This document shows, in pieces, positions 34,742-44,039 of a stretch of DNA of 64,000 bases. Below the pieces are notes generated by a model. The model was not told where the DNA came from, did no database searches, and saw only the letters and a list, made by a program, of their open reading frames with translations. The position numbers were made by a program, and so were the translations under genes. The stretch comes from Undibacterium sp. CCC3.4 (GTDB lineage: Bacteria; Pseudomonadota; Gammaproteobacteria; Burkholderiales; Burkholderiaceae_D): the NCBI RefSeq assembly GCF_034347425.1, contig NZ_CP133779.1, forward strand, positions 4,154,001-4,218,000. Reading direction: 5' to 3'. Each line of letters opens with the position of its first letter. Positions within the stretch are counted from its first letter, which is position 1.

Positions 34742-37135
34742 TCACCCTTCCAGTAATTGTGCCGCAATCTGTTGCGGCGTCAGACCGGCAGCCGCGGCGG
34801 CAACCTGACGTTCGCGTGCCAGATTTCGTTCCAGTTGCATTTTTCCAGCCAGATATTGCTTTGGCCAAGCGATGTCAGCACAAGCAAGCTGTGCCGCCTG
34901 ATGCAAAGTCCAAGCCGGATCCGCCAAATGTGGTCGACCAATCGCACACAAATCGGCACGCCCGGCAGCGATGATGCTGTTGACATGATCGGCTTCGAAA
35001 ATCGCCCCGACCGCCATGGTCGCGATCTGCGCTTCGTGACGAATCCGGTCGGCAAACGGCGTTTGAAACATGCGCCCATACTGCGGTGCTTCGCGCTTAC
35101 TGACCTGGCCCGAAGAACAATCGATCAAGTCGACTCCCGCATGTTTGAACAGTCGCGCGATTGCCACCGCATCGTCGACACTGATACCACCCTCAACCCA
35201 ATCGTGAGCGGAAATCCGTACCGACATCGGCTTATGCGTCGGCCAGACTGCACGCATCGCCGCGAACACTTCGAGCGGAAAACGGCAACGCTGCGCCAAG
35301 TCGCCACCATACTCATCTTCACGTTGGTTGGTCAACGGGGAAATAAAACTCGACAATAAATAACCATGGGCGCAATGCAGCTCAAGCCAATCAAAGCCGG
35401 CCGCCTCAGCCGCGTGCGTCGCCTGCACGAAATCCTGCAACACCTGCAGCAACTCTGCCGCCGTCGCCGCCGTCGCCCACTGCGACACCCCGCTCAGATA
35501 CTGCTGCGGGGAGGCGGAAATCAAGGGCCAGCCGTCGTCTGTGAGCGGTAAATCAATGCCATCCCAGGCCGCTCGAGTCGCCCCCTTAGCACCGGCATGA
35601 CCAAGTTGCACAGCAATTTTGGCATCACTGTTGGCATGCACAAAATCGACGATGCGCCGCCAAGCCAGCGTGTGTTCCGGTGCATACAAGCCGGGACAAG
35701 CCGGCGTGATACGCGCCGCCGCCGAAACACAAGTCATTTCAGTAAACACCAGCGCCGCGCCGCCGAGCGCGCGACTGCCGAGATGCACCAGATGAAAATC
35801 ACCAACCACGCCGTCGAGCGCCGAATACTGCGCCATCGGCGAGACCACGATACGATTTTTCAAGACCAGCGCACGCACGGCAAACGGCGTCAACATCGGC
35901 GGCAAGGGCTGCGCCGTGATCGGCATCGCCAGGCCGGCGGCGGCAAACGCGCTCTGTGCGAGTTGCCGCTCCACTTCGGCGACATAGGCAGGATCACGCA
36001 GGCGTAAATTTTCATGCGACAAACGCTGGCTGCGGGTCAGCATGGAATAGGCAAACTGTGAAGCCGACATAGCGGTATAGCGCTCGACGTTTTCAAACCA
36101 TTCCATGGAATTGCGTGCCGCACTCTGTATCTTCAACACTTCCAAAGAACGCGAAGCTTGATATGCACTCAGCACCGCAGCCATCCCGGCCGCGCCGTGA
36201 ACGGCGAAGCTGTGCGCCAGTTCGATCGCATCTTCGAGCGCCAGCTTGGTGCCGGAACCAATCGAAAAATGCGCGCTATGGGCGGCATCCCCCATCAAGA
36301 CCAGCGGTACGGCGCGACCATGTTGCGTCGTCATATGCACCCAGTTTTTGCAAACGATGCGAGGAAAAGTAATCCAGTTGGCCGAACCACGTAGATGCGT
36401 AGCATTCGCCATGAGCGCATGACCATCGAGATACTTGGCGAATACTTTTTCACAAAACGCGATCGCCTCTTGCTGCGACATGCGATCGATGCCGGCACGC
36501 AGCCACACGGCTTCCGGGGTTTCAACGATGAAGGTGGCGGTATCGCCATCGTATTGATAGGCATGCGCTTGGAACCAGCCGAATTCGGTTTCTTCGAACG
36601 CGAACGTGAAAGCGGAAAACAGTTTTTTAGTACCGAGCCAAACAAAGCGGCATGTGCGTTGTGCTATGTCGGGCTGGAATGTGGCAGCATAGCGACTGCG
36701 GATGCGACTGTTGAGGCCATCGGCAGCAATCACCAGATCGGCTGCATACGACTGCGCCAGCACCTGATCATCATCAACATCGTTGTCAAACACCAAGTCG
36801 ACGCCGACTTCTTCACAACGCTGTTGCAAAATATTGAGCAAGCGCTTGCGCCCTATGCCGCAAAAACCGTGGCCGCCGGAACGGATGCACTCGCCCTTGA
36901 AATGCACATCGATGGCATCCCAGTGGTTAAACGATTGCAGAATCGCGCGCGCCGTGACTTCATCAGCCTGCGCCAACTTACCCAAGGTTTGATCGGAAAA
37001 CACCACGCCCCAACCGAAGGTATCATACGGACGATTACGCTCGACTACCGTGATGCGGTGCGCCGGATCTTGTAACTTCATCAGCAAGGCAAAATACAAA
37101 CCGGCGGGACCGCCACCTATACAAACTATATTCAT
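34742..37135 (-). CDS. abmA: 2-Aminobenzoyl-CoA monooxygenase/reductase (fused flavoprotein)
   Basis: A 797-residue fusion. The first about 400 residues are a FAD aromatic hydroxylase: [15 protein letters not shown] near the start, [16 protein letters not shown], and [23 protein letters not shown]. From about residue 413 the protein is an Old Yellow Enzyme-type FMN reductase ([12 protein letters not shown]...[20 protein letters not shown]-like [21 protein letters not shown]). This matches the Azoarcus evansii enzyme that hydroxylates and then reduces 2-aminobenzoyl-CoA with O2 and NADH. The same architecture is often annotated as salicylyl-CoA 5-hydroxylase, so substrate rests partly on the neighbouring ligase. 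Confidence 0.9.
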   Translation of the reverse strand: MNIVCIGGGPAGLYFALLMKLQDPAHRITVVERNRPYDTFGWGVVFSDQTLGKLAQADEVTARAILQSFNHWDAIDVHFKGECIRSGGHGFCGIGRKRLLNILQQRCEEVGVDLVFDNDVDDDQVLAQSYAADLVIAADGLNSRIRSRYAATFQPDIAQRTCRFVWLGTKKLFSAFTFAFEETEFGWFQAHAYQYDGDTATFIVETPEAVWLRAGIDRMSQQEAIAFCEKVFAKYLDGHALMANATHLRGSANWITFPRIVCKNWVHMTTQHGRAVPLVLMGDAAHSAHFSIGSGTKLALEDAIELAHSFAVHGAAGMAAVLSAYQASRSLEVLKIQSAARNSMEWFENVERYTAMSASQFAYSMLTRSQRLSHENLRLRDPAYVAEVERQLAQSAFAAAGLAMPITAQPLPPMLTPFAVRALVLKNRIVVSPMAQYSALDGVVGDFHLVHLGSRALGGAALVFTEMTCVSAAARITPACPGLYAPEHTLAWRRIVDFVHANSDAKIAVQLGHAGAKGATRAAWDGIDLPLTDDGWPLISASPQQYLSGVSQWATAATAAELLQVLQDFVQATHAAEAAGFDWLELHCAHGYLLSSFISPLTNQREDEYGGDLAQRCRFPLEVFAAMRAVWPTHKPMSVRISAHDWVEGGISVDDAVAIARLFKHAGVDLIDCSSGQVSKREAPQYGRMFQTPFADRIRHEAQIATMAVGAIFEADHVNSIIAAGRADLCAIGRPHLADPAWTLHQAAQLACADIAWPKQYLAGKMQLERNLARERQVAAAAAGLTPQQIAAQLLEG

Positions 37136-37168
37136 CGGATTATCCTGATAAGGAGTAGGCAGAGCGAC

Positions 37169-38809
37169 TCAGAGCGCATGATCACGCAATTTGAAACGTT
37201 GTAATTTACCGGTTTCGGTACGCGGCAAACTGCTCACCCATTCGATTTCGCGCGGGTACTTATACGGTGCAATCGCTTGCTTGACAAAATCCTGCATGGT
37301 TTTGCACAAGCCAGCGTCACCCACCCAGCCTTGGCGCAGCACAATATACGCTTTCACGCGTTGCCCACGCTGTTCATCGGCCACGCCAATCACCGCCGCT
37401 TCGGCCACCGCTGGATGCAGTAACAAAGCCGCTTCAACTTCGGGCCCGGCAATGTTATAACCGGACGAAATGATCATGTCATCAGTGCGTGCGCAATACC
37501 AAAAATAGCCATCAACATCGTAGCGATAAGCATCGCCAGTCAAATTCCAACCATTCAACACATACGCAGCCTGGCGTTCATCGGCCAAATAACGGCAGCC
37601 GGTCGGACCTTTCACCGCCAAGCGCCCGACCACACCAGGCGGCACCAGCACACCCTGTTCATCGAGCACACAGGCTTGATAGCCAGGAATCGGCTTGCCC
37701 GTGGCACCGGGGCGCGCTTCGGCACCGGCAGCAGAAATAAAAATATGCAGCATCTCGGTCGCACCTATGCCATCGATCATCACCAAGCCGGTAGCTGCGG
37801 CCCAATCGGCGCGCGTAGCTGCCGGCAAAGCCTCACCGGCGGAGACGGTTTGGCGCAGCGAAGTCAAATCAAAGCGCGTGACCAAGCTTGCCATTTGGCG
37901 ATAAAAGGTCGGCGCGGTGAAACATATGCTGGCCTTGAAATCGGCAATCGCTTGCAGCAGCGATTCCGGACTCATTTTTTCCAATAACACCGCCGTGGCC
38001 CCTACTCGCAGCGGAAACAACAGCAAACCACCGAGCCCGAAAGTAAACGCCAGCGGCGGTGTGCCGATGAACACATCGTCAGGCTGCGATTGCAGCATAG
38101 AACGTGGAAAACAATCGCAGATGGCCAGCACATCGCGATGAAAATGCATGGTGCCCTTAGGCTTGCCGGTGGTACCCGAGGTGAAGCCGATCAAACACAC
38201 CTCGTCGGCGGCGCTGTCGTAAGCAGAAAAAGTAGCCGGCTTGCCGACCATGCGCGATTCCAAGGCCAACGCATCGTCGGCCGCGCCGTTGAAATATAAA
38301 ATCTGGCGCAACACAGGATGGGCACACAGCGCCACTTCCTCAGCCAGATCTGAGGCACACAAAGCATGACTGACCTGCGCCTTGTCGATGATCATGCCGA
38401 GTTCTTTGGCGCGCAACAGCGGCATGCTTGGTACCGCAATCCCACCAGCCTTGATCACGGCCAAAAAACAAGCGGCCAACATCGGCGTATTGGTACCACG
38501 CAAAAGCACGCGATTACCAGGCAGCAAGCCCAAGTCATCGACCAAGACATGGGCGATGCGATTGACCCGTTCTTGCAAGTCCTCATAGGTCCACGTCTCG
38601 CGATACGTCAGCAAAGCCGGATGAGCACCGCGCCCCTTGGCACAGGCATGGTCGAGCAATTCGGCGACGCAGTTGAGGCGAGCCGGATAATTCAGTTCCG
38701 GCAAAGTGAAAATCAAGTCCGGCCATTGCTCGGGCGGAGGCAGGTGTTGGCGCGCAAAATCGTCGCGCCGACCATCGTCACACTGGGTTACTGCCGCCGC
38801 TGTCGCCAT
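37169..38809 (-). CDS. abmG: 2-Aminobenzoate-CoA ligase
   Basis: A 546-residue adenylate-forming ligase of the benzoate-CoA ligase branch. The P-loop FTSGTTGKPKGT is at about residues 209-220, GIGATEMLHIFIS marks the substrate pocket region, the hinge is GYFWYCARTDDMIISSGYNIAGPEVEAAL, and the catalytic lysine sits in PRTETGKLQRFKLRD. It activates anthranilate with ATP and CoA, the entry step of the pathway. AAAGGG precedes the ATG at 38809. It is the first gene of the leftward operon, 33 bp before abmA. Benzoate or salicylate as substrate cannot be excluded by sequence alone. Confidence 0.88.
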   Translation of the reverse strand: MATAAAVTQCDDGRRDDFARQHLPPPEQWPDLIFTLPELNYPARLNCVAELLDHACAKGRGAHPALLTYRETWTYEDLQERVNRIAHVLVDDLGLLPGNRVLLRGTNTPMLAACFLAVIKAGGIAVPSMPLLRAKELGMIIDKAQVSHALCASDLAEEVALCAHPVLRQILYFNGAADDALALESRMVGKPATFSAYDSAADEVCLIGFTSGTTGKPKGTMHFHRDVLAICDCFPRSMLQSQPDDVFIGTPPLAFTFGLGGLLLFPLRVGATAVLLEKMSPESLLQAIADFKASICFTAPTFYRQMASLVTRFDLTSLRQTVSAGEALPAATRADWAAATGLVMIDGIGATEMLHIFISAAGAEARPGATGKPIPGYQACVLDEQGVLVPPGVVGRLAVKGPTGCRYLADERQAAYVLNGWNLTGDAYRYDVDGYFWYCARTDDMIISSGYNIAGPEVEAALLLHPAVAEAAVIGVADEQRGQRVKAYIVLRQGWVGDAGLCKTMQDFVKQAIAPYKYPREIEWVSSLPRTETGKLQRFKLRDHAL

Positions 38810-39299
38810 AGTTAGCCCTTTCACTACAATCCGATAAACCCCCGCCTCACGAAACAACTTTAAACCTAAACTAAATCGAGGTAAAGCATTTTTTTGACCA
38901 TGTACCGGCAGTACAGAGAAAACATGAAATAAACAAGTGCAGCGTCAGGGTAAGTGGTGGGGAAACGCGGATTTAATCCAACCGGTTTGCCCGCATCAAC
39001 TAAGGCACACCGCTAAGTTGCCTCCTCGTTGGCAACGGTATTCCACTGCCATTAAAATCCGCGCCTCCCTAGGACATTCACCAGTTTGCAGCCTTCACTC
39101 AAAACAAGCCAGTTTTGAATACCAAGATTAAAATCCAGGCCGGGGAACAGCCTAGACTATCTGCGAACTTTTTTCGCAAGAGATAGCTAGCTCCTCCCAA
39201 GATTGAGTCAGCGCAATATTTGTTAATAACGCACTTGTAGCAAGTAGCTGTTAGATGAGTTACGGCTCGAAATTGAGCGAGTACCAATTTTGCATCAGA
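38810..39299. other. Intergenic region upstream of the anthranilate operon
   Basis: 490 bp separating abmG from the accessory stretch. It must hold the operon promoter, but no convincing -35/-10 pair or MarR-type palindrome stood out. From about 39100 the base composition turns AT-rich by eye. No gene is credible here. Confidence 0.4.
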
Positions 39300-40067
39300 T
39301 CACTTCCTCTTATACAAAGACTGCCCTTTCGCCTTATTAATATTCTCTGCCAGAGTGATGATTTGTGCCGTATCCACAGGTGTTTTCGGATACAAAACCG
39401 ACAGACAATGTTCAAGCATTCGAAATCCATCAATGACCGACTCCCTTTGAAGCCCCCCTAGCTCATGCGTACCTACGTTACCAATCCACTTGACCGCCTC
39501 AAAAACCGTTTTGAGATCTGTATATTTGGTGGCATCAAGCATATCAATACGAGTATGAAGAGGTATACGGATAGTCAGATTACGATACCGCTCAATCAGT
39601 AAGCCATCGAGAATATATTCAACAGCGGTGCGAATTCTATTTGCACAAGAATCAAGATCTACCCAAAATAACTCACATGCTTTTTTGACCGAAGACAAGA
39701 CCTGCCTGGGGACAGCTATTTCACTCTCAATGACTATTATCCTAACAGTCGGGTGAAAATACTTGGGTTCAAAATAGTCGCAATAAGAAGACCCATGATC
39801 CGTATCATCATAGTCCCGCTCAATTGAGCCAGTTCCGCAGAAAACAACTTTTTCGTTACAAAGGTTACAGCTAAGCAATCCATGAAACACATACTGAACC
39901 CAATCAAAATCAAATTGCGAGGAAGATCTGGACGTTTCAGTTTCACCATTATCTTCTTTTTGGAAATCTTCCTCCTTCAGCCTGAGTATACCTTTTGCAC
40001 AAAACGGGCAGGGCCAGTGAGGTACATTGTCCAGAAAAAAATGTTGCGCGAATAAATTTTCGTCCAA
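39300..40067 (-). CDS. DUF4145-like protein with N-terminal zinc ribbon
   Basis: A 255-residue protein resembling DUF4145 proteins. Two Cys-x2-Cys knuckles (CPFC near residue 20 and CNLC near residue 70) form a likely zinc ribbon. The C-terminal half, from about 125, is helical and contains the characteristic RIRTAVEYILDG, followed by LKTVFEAVKWIGNVGTHELGGLQRES. Proteins of this type are frequent in variable genomic regions and sometimes near restriction or defence genes; their function is unknown to me. Codon use looks AT-rich compared with neighbours, suggesting acquisition. Confidence 0.7.
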   Translation of the reverse strand: MDENLFAQHFFLDNVPHWPCPFCAKGILRLKEEDFQKEDNGETETSRSSSQFDFDWVQYVFHGLLSCNLCNEKVVFCGTGSIERDYDDTDHGSSYCDYFEPKYFHPTVRIIVIESEIAVPRQVLSSVKKACELFWVDLDSCANRIRTAVEYILDGLLIERYRNLTIRIPLHTRIDMLDATKYTDLKTVFEAVKWIGNVGTHELGGLQRESVIDGFRMLEHCLSVLYPKTPVDTAQIITLAENINKAKGQSLYKRK

Positions 40068-40645
40068 ATGGAACCTTCCTTTGAGTCGTTAGATGCAACC
40101 GTGGTGCTATCGAAAATCTGTAGATGAAATATTAACCAATTTAATTCGCCCAGAGTAACCATAGCCAACTTCCGAGCGCAGCCGCAAATGCAAAGACGGG
40201 ATTTGAATTCCACTCTCAGCAGGCACCCAGAAAAAATTCACTCCAAGCACTCGCCAATCCGCTCGTGCTTGAGTGCCCCCCCAGATGCCGAGAGGCAGGC
40301 AGTCACCGGATTAGCCGACAAATACAACACGCTCAGCGAGCAGCTTCCGCTCATTGCGCTTGTCGCTCGTGTTGGCCTGATATCCCATTTCGGGAAATAC
40401 CCTAAAACACGCCAGAAACGTCACGATCAAGCCGAGAATTCTATTGTCATAGTTGTAGATCAGGCATAATTCAGCCGCCACTTGTTTACGTTATTAGCAG
40501 ACGAAGTTCAAACTATTTCTGAGCATATGAACGATACGATACACAGCTTTACGGTCGTTTTCGGGAGGGCCTTCCAAAAAGTCGAATGAATTGATACTAC
40601 ATCGTTGTTACCAACTACCGCAAATCGAACTGTCTACGACAAATC
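40068..40645. other. Gene-poor stretch of the accessory region
   Basis: 578 bp with only short, unconvincing reading frames (the longest about 93 codons on the plus strand, at 40188-40469, without recognisable homology). It looks like decayed or non-coding sequence. No tRNA, repeat pair or integrase remnant could be supported. Confidence 0.4.
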
Positions 40646-40954
40646 CTAATTTAATGTTCGGATAATTTCTGTGGTTAAGTCTTCGCCACCATTAATGTTG
40701 CGAATAATTGATGTTGGTGTGCCAATCAGACCCCACGGAATACCCCACCATCCAAGTACCACGGTAATCAAAATATGTTTTTTTGCATACCGCATATGTG
40801 ACTCGTTCGGTGGAACAAAATATATATCTGAATAACGGCGTTGACTAAAGACTATAAATGACCGAGTTTCTTCAAACCGGAGAAAGCGCCACCCGTTATT
40901 TACTCGCTGCCTGATTTCTTTTGAATCAAGGCCTGCCACGCCTAAAATTGCCAT
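40646..40954 (-). CDS. Small hypothetical protein with GWWGIPWG motif
   Basis: A 102-residue protein. A polar N-terminal half (QRVNNGWRFLRFEETRSFIVFSQ) is followed by one or two hydrophobic segments around ILITVVLGWWGIPWGLIGTP and a tail IIRNINGGEDLTTEIIRTLN. The GWWGxPWG...NxxGGxDxT pattern recurs in small membrane proteins of unknown function in many bacteria. The ATG at 40954 is preferred over a TTG one codon upstream. It is isolated in the accessory region. Confidence 0.6.
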   Translation of the reverse strand: MAILGVAGLDSKEIRQRVNNGWRFLRFEETRSFIVFSQRRYSDIYFVPPNESHMRYAKKHILITVVLGWWGIPWGLIGTPTSIIRNINGGEDLTTEIIRTLN

Positions 40955-41362
40955 CAATTACTCTACTTTCAAATGTATCTAAAATCTCGGACTAGCATCT
41001 TCGTATAGATCGGAAGTATGTTATCAATCGCCCATTATCCATTTATTAAGTTCTTTTATCCTCTTTTCTTTCTTTTCGGTAAGACAACTAAATAATATAA
41101 CCCATCGCATTGAGCCACTATCGTTTAATGTCTATTGAGCTTTAAAATCAGTCGCAGGAAATCAAATCCAATTTGCTGTGCTTCTATTAACAATTTTTGG
41201 GTCTCAGCATAATTCGTGTCGTCATATTTGTCTGTGGAAACAAGCTTTTTAATTAATTTTGATATGCAAAATTCAATTCTTTATTTTTTTGGGCTAGGAG
41301 TCTGGGCGGCAATTTTATCTAATCATGTGAAACGGATAGAGGAGAATAAACGTTATGAGAAT
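40955..41362. other. AT-rich intergenic sequence left of the IS1182 remnant
   Basis: About 400 bp of AT-rich sequence with no credible gene. It probably includes the left end of the IS1182-family element, but its terminal inverted repeat could not be fixed. A GAGGAG site lies shortly before the mutated transposase start at 41363. Confidence 0.4.
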
Positions 41363-41502
41363 ATAGCAACGAGCTACCTCCTCTACGAACCACAACAGCG
41401 ACTGCTGTTACTGGGTATTCCGGCGAACGTGACCGCTCATTCTGGTGAACGTGACCGCTGCGCATAAGATGGCGTTACGCGGTCAAATTCTAACCTCTAC
41501 GG

Positions 41503-42270
41503 TCACGATAGGTCGATGTTTTTCTCCTTTTTGATGATTTTAGGGCGCTCCGTGCGCAGCGAATCGCCGGTCAGCGTAAAACGGTGGTTGCGCTGCATGA
41601 TGCGGTCCAGAATGGCATCGGCAATGGTGGCGTCACCGATCCACGCATGCCAGTGCTCGACTGGCAATTGGCTGGTGATGATAGTGGCCTTGTGGCCCGC
41701 TCGGTCATCAATAATCTCAAGCAAGTCCGAACGTGTCATGCCATCGATGCTACCCACCCCCCAGTCATCAAGCACCAATACGTCGGTTTTTGCCAACTGC
41801 AGTAACCATTTGCCGAAGACGCCACTGCCGTGCCGGATGCGTAGTTCTTCCTGCAAGCGCGGGACGCGTTGGTAAATTGCTGAGTAACCCCGCCGGCATG
41901 CGTATTGCGCCAGTGCGCACGCCAGCCATGATTTTCCAGCCCCCGTTGGCCCCGTCACCAATACACTGTGCCCGGCGCTGACCCAGTCGCCCAAAGCCAG
42001 ACTCATTACCTCGCGCCGGTCAATTCCGCGACCAGCGCGACCGTCAATATCCTCAATCGCCGCCTGCCCATATTTTAAATGCGCATTTTTTAGCAGGCGC
42101 AACAACTTGCGGTCATTGCGAGCATGGACTTCGCGATCAATCAGTAGCGCGATGCGTTCCTCGAAGCTCAAGGCGGTCACGCCGGGCTGTGCCATTTGTT
42201 CTTCAAGGCCTGCCGCCAGGCCGTCCAGTTTCAAGGTGCGCAGTTGCGCCAGTGTGGTGTGCATCATCAT
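41503..42270 (-). CDS. istB: IS21-family ATP-binding helper protein IstB
   Basis: A 255-residue AAA+ ATPase. The Walker A site is TGPTGAGKSWLACALAQ and Walker B is VLVLDDWGVG. IstB helps the IstA transposase choose and remodel target DNA. Three consecutive ATG codons (MMM) stand at the start, so any could be used. It follows istA after 11 nt. Full length, with no lesion seen. Confidence 0.95.
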   Translation of the reverse strand: MMMHTTLAQLRTLKLDGLAAGLEEQMAQPGVTALSFEERIALLIDREVHARNDRKLLRLLKNAHLKYGQAAIEDIDGRAGRGIDRREVMSLALGDWVSAGHSVLVTGPTGAGKSWLACALAQYACRRGYSAIYQRVPRLQEELRIRHGSGVFGKWLLQLAKTDVLVLDDWGVGSIDGMTRSDLLEIIDDRAGHKATIITSQLPVEHWHAWIGDATIADAILDRIMQRNHRFTLTGDSLRTERPKIIKKEKNIDLS

Positions 42271-42281
42271 CGTCTTATTCC

Positions 42282-43784
42282 TTATTGATAGTAACCAGGG
42301 CCACGCAAGTGGGCATGCTCTGGGCTAATCCATTCATCGGCAGCCACTGGAACACTCTGGTCGCGGTTGTTCTTCAGAATGTCATTCACGTGGCGATACT
42401 GGCACGCGCCGATCTGCAGGGCCAGCATGCAAGCCGCCTCAAGTCGTCCCTTACCGTAACGCTTGGCCAGCGACAGCAGACCCAGGCAAGCGCGGTAGCC
42501 ATGCTCAGGATGTCGGTTTTCTGCCATCAAACGCGTGACCGCCTCGGCGCACGCAGGACCAATGCTCTCGCCCCAGTGGATCAAGCGCTGCGGCGTCCAC
42601 TCCATCTGGGCACGGTGCGCCGCTGGCATGTGTGTGGCAATGGTGGTAAAGCCCCCGACACGGGCGTTACGAATGTGACTGGCGACACGTTGGCCGCGAT
42701 GCAGTAACTCCACCGCAGTTGTGGTGATGCGCGCTTCGAGTTCCTGACCCACTAGAGTTTGCGGCACACTATAGCGATGGCGCTCGACTTCGACGTGGTA
42801 GTCAATATGAACCTTGACAGTTTTGACGTGGGCCATTTCGTAGCGTTGTAGCGGCAACGACAGCAAGGCTGGCGCATCAATCTCGGCGAAGGTGCTGGCG
42901 CGGCTACCAGGGAGCTTCTGGAATGGCTTATCGTTAAGCTGTGTCAGCAAGGGCATCATCGCCTGATTGACCTCGTGCACACTACTAAACTGCTGGTGGC
43001 GCAGACGGGCCATGATCCAGCGTTCGACGATTTGCACCGCTGATTCTGCCTTGGCCTTGTCCTGCGGATGGTAAGGGCGTGCCGGTAAAATGGAGGTGCC
43101 ATAGTGACGCGCAAAGTCGAGCACAGTGTCGTTGCTGCGCGGTTCGTAGCGGTTGGCGTCGGCGATCATTGCCTTCGGATTATCCGGCACGATGAGCTGA
43201 GTGACGCCACCATAAAATGCCAGCGCACGCGCCGTCGATTCGAGCCAGTCGGCCATTGTTTCATGCGGTGTGGCACATGCGTAGGTGTAGCTGGAGGCTC
43301 CCATCGAGGCCACGAAGATGTGCGCTCGGCCACCATCGGTGAGAGCGATGGTGGGGCCAGCATAATCGATAAACAGCTTCTCGCCAGCACGGTGGACTTG
43401 GCGCATTGAGCGTTTAAGTTGCTTTGCGAAGCGCCGGTAGTTATCGCAAAATTGTGAGTAGGCATAGGTCTGCTGGTCCGCATAGTCGGCGCGGTGTTCC
43501 TCCCAGAGCAGCATTAATGTCATGCCTTTGCGCCGCAACTCGTGGTGTATGCGACCGTAATCGGGTTGTACATAATCGCGTGTTTTTTGGGAGCCAACCA
43601 ACAGGCGTCGCTCCAGCGCGGCCTCATCGAGGCTCTGTACTGCGGCCCAGTCCAGAGCGGCAGCAGCAGCTAGGCCTACGTACTTGGTAACGACACCCTT
43701 GGATAGCCCCAACGCATCGGCGATCTGTTGGTGCGACAGTTTGGCGTCAAGCTTAAGCCGTAATACATCCTTGATTTTACGCAT
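42282..43784 (-). CDS. istA: IS21-family transposase IstA
   Basis: A DDE transposase of about 500 residues from the start MRKIKDVLRLKLDAKLSHQQIADALGLSKG, a helix-turn-helix region that binds the element ends. The catalytic acids appear in LFIDYAGPTI, LIVPDNPKAM and DKAKAESAVQ. The C-terminal part is beta-rich and ends GPGYYQ. An in-frame upstream start at 43886 would add 34 residues. The gene is intact and directly precedes istB. Confidence 0.93.
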   Translation of the reverse strand: MRKIKDVLRLKLDAKLSHQQIADALGLSKGVVTKYVGLAAAAALDWAAVQSLDEAALERRLLVGSQKTRDYVQPDYGRIHHELRRKGMTLMLLWEEHRADYADQQTYAYSQFCDNYRRFAKQLKRSMRQVHRAGEKLFIDYAGPTIALTDGGRAHIFVASMGASSYTYACATPHETMADWLESTARALAFYGGVTQLIVPDNPKAMIADANRYEPRSNDTVLDFARHYGTSILPARPYHPQDKAKAESAVQIVERWIMARLRHQQFSSVHEVNQAMMPLLTQLNDKPFQKLPGSRASTFAEIDAPALLSLPLQRYEMAHVKTVKVHIDYHVEVERHRYSVPQTLVGQELEARITTTAVELLHRGQRVASHIRNARVGGFTTIATHMPAAHRAQMEWTPQRLIHWGESIGPACAEAVTRLMAENRHPEHGYRACLGLLSLAKRYGKGRLEAACMLALQIGACQYRHVNDILKNNRDQSVPVAADEWISPEHAHLRGPGYYQ

Positions 43785-43887
43785 ATTGATCCTTGGTGCG
43801 GGCACACTTTCTCCAGTCAAAAGGCTAGAAGCGTACCCGGTAGATTGCAAAATGCGTAACACTGTTATTGGGCAGTACAACGCCATT

Positions 43888-44039
43888 CCGGCATCGTGAC
43901 CGTTGATTCCGGTATCGTGACCGCTGATTCCGCAAAAGGCATGAAATCGGTCACGTTCGCCCGGAATGGGCGGTCACGTTAAAATGGAATGACTGGTCAC
44001 GATGCCGGAATCACTGGTCACGTTCCTCCGGAATACCCA
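43888..44039. repeat. Multiple transposase-binding repeats at the right end of the IS21 element
   Basis: Between istA and the right tip, a motif of about 20 bp (attccggNatcgtgaccg or its complement) recurs at least five times in both orientations, for example attccggcatcgtgaccg near 43891 and attccggtatcgtgaccg just after it. Two similar copies lie at the left end (41417-41460). Such arrays are typical end structures of IS21 elements. Confidence 0.75.

Larger units (their letters stand above)
41412..44039 (-). mobile_element. IS21-family insertion sequence with 5-bp target duplication
   Basis: A complete element of 2628 bp. The ends are TGGGTATTCCGG-(1 nt gap)-GAACGTGACC in inverted orientation at both borders, and the flanks are GTTAC at 41407-41411 and 44040-44044, a perfect 5-bp duplication. 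Multiple copies of an ATTCCGG-N-(GA)ACGTGACC-like motif occur within both ends, as in other IS21 members where they bind the transposase. It carries istA and istB in the leftward direction. Intact genes and identical duplications suggest a recent insertion. Confidence 0.95.

Noticed and set aside
36395-37075. A 226-codon plus-strand frame opposite the abmA FAD domain
   Set aside because: Antisense shadow of a well-supported gene without any domain signal.
40190-40240. A tRNA-like 3' fragment (GGGATTTGAATTCC reading) as an attachment site
   Set aside because: No acceptor stem or cloverleaf can be drawn and no integrase is nearby.
40188-40469. A 93-codon plus-strand frame in the accessory region
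   Set aside because: No recognisable domain, no ribosome site and no coding context; could not be supported as a gene.
43888-44039. Repeated ATTCCGG...GTGACC units considered as a CRISPR-like array
   Set aside because: Units lie in both orientations with irregular spacing and belong to the IS21 end structure; no cas genes are present.
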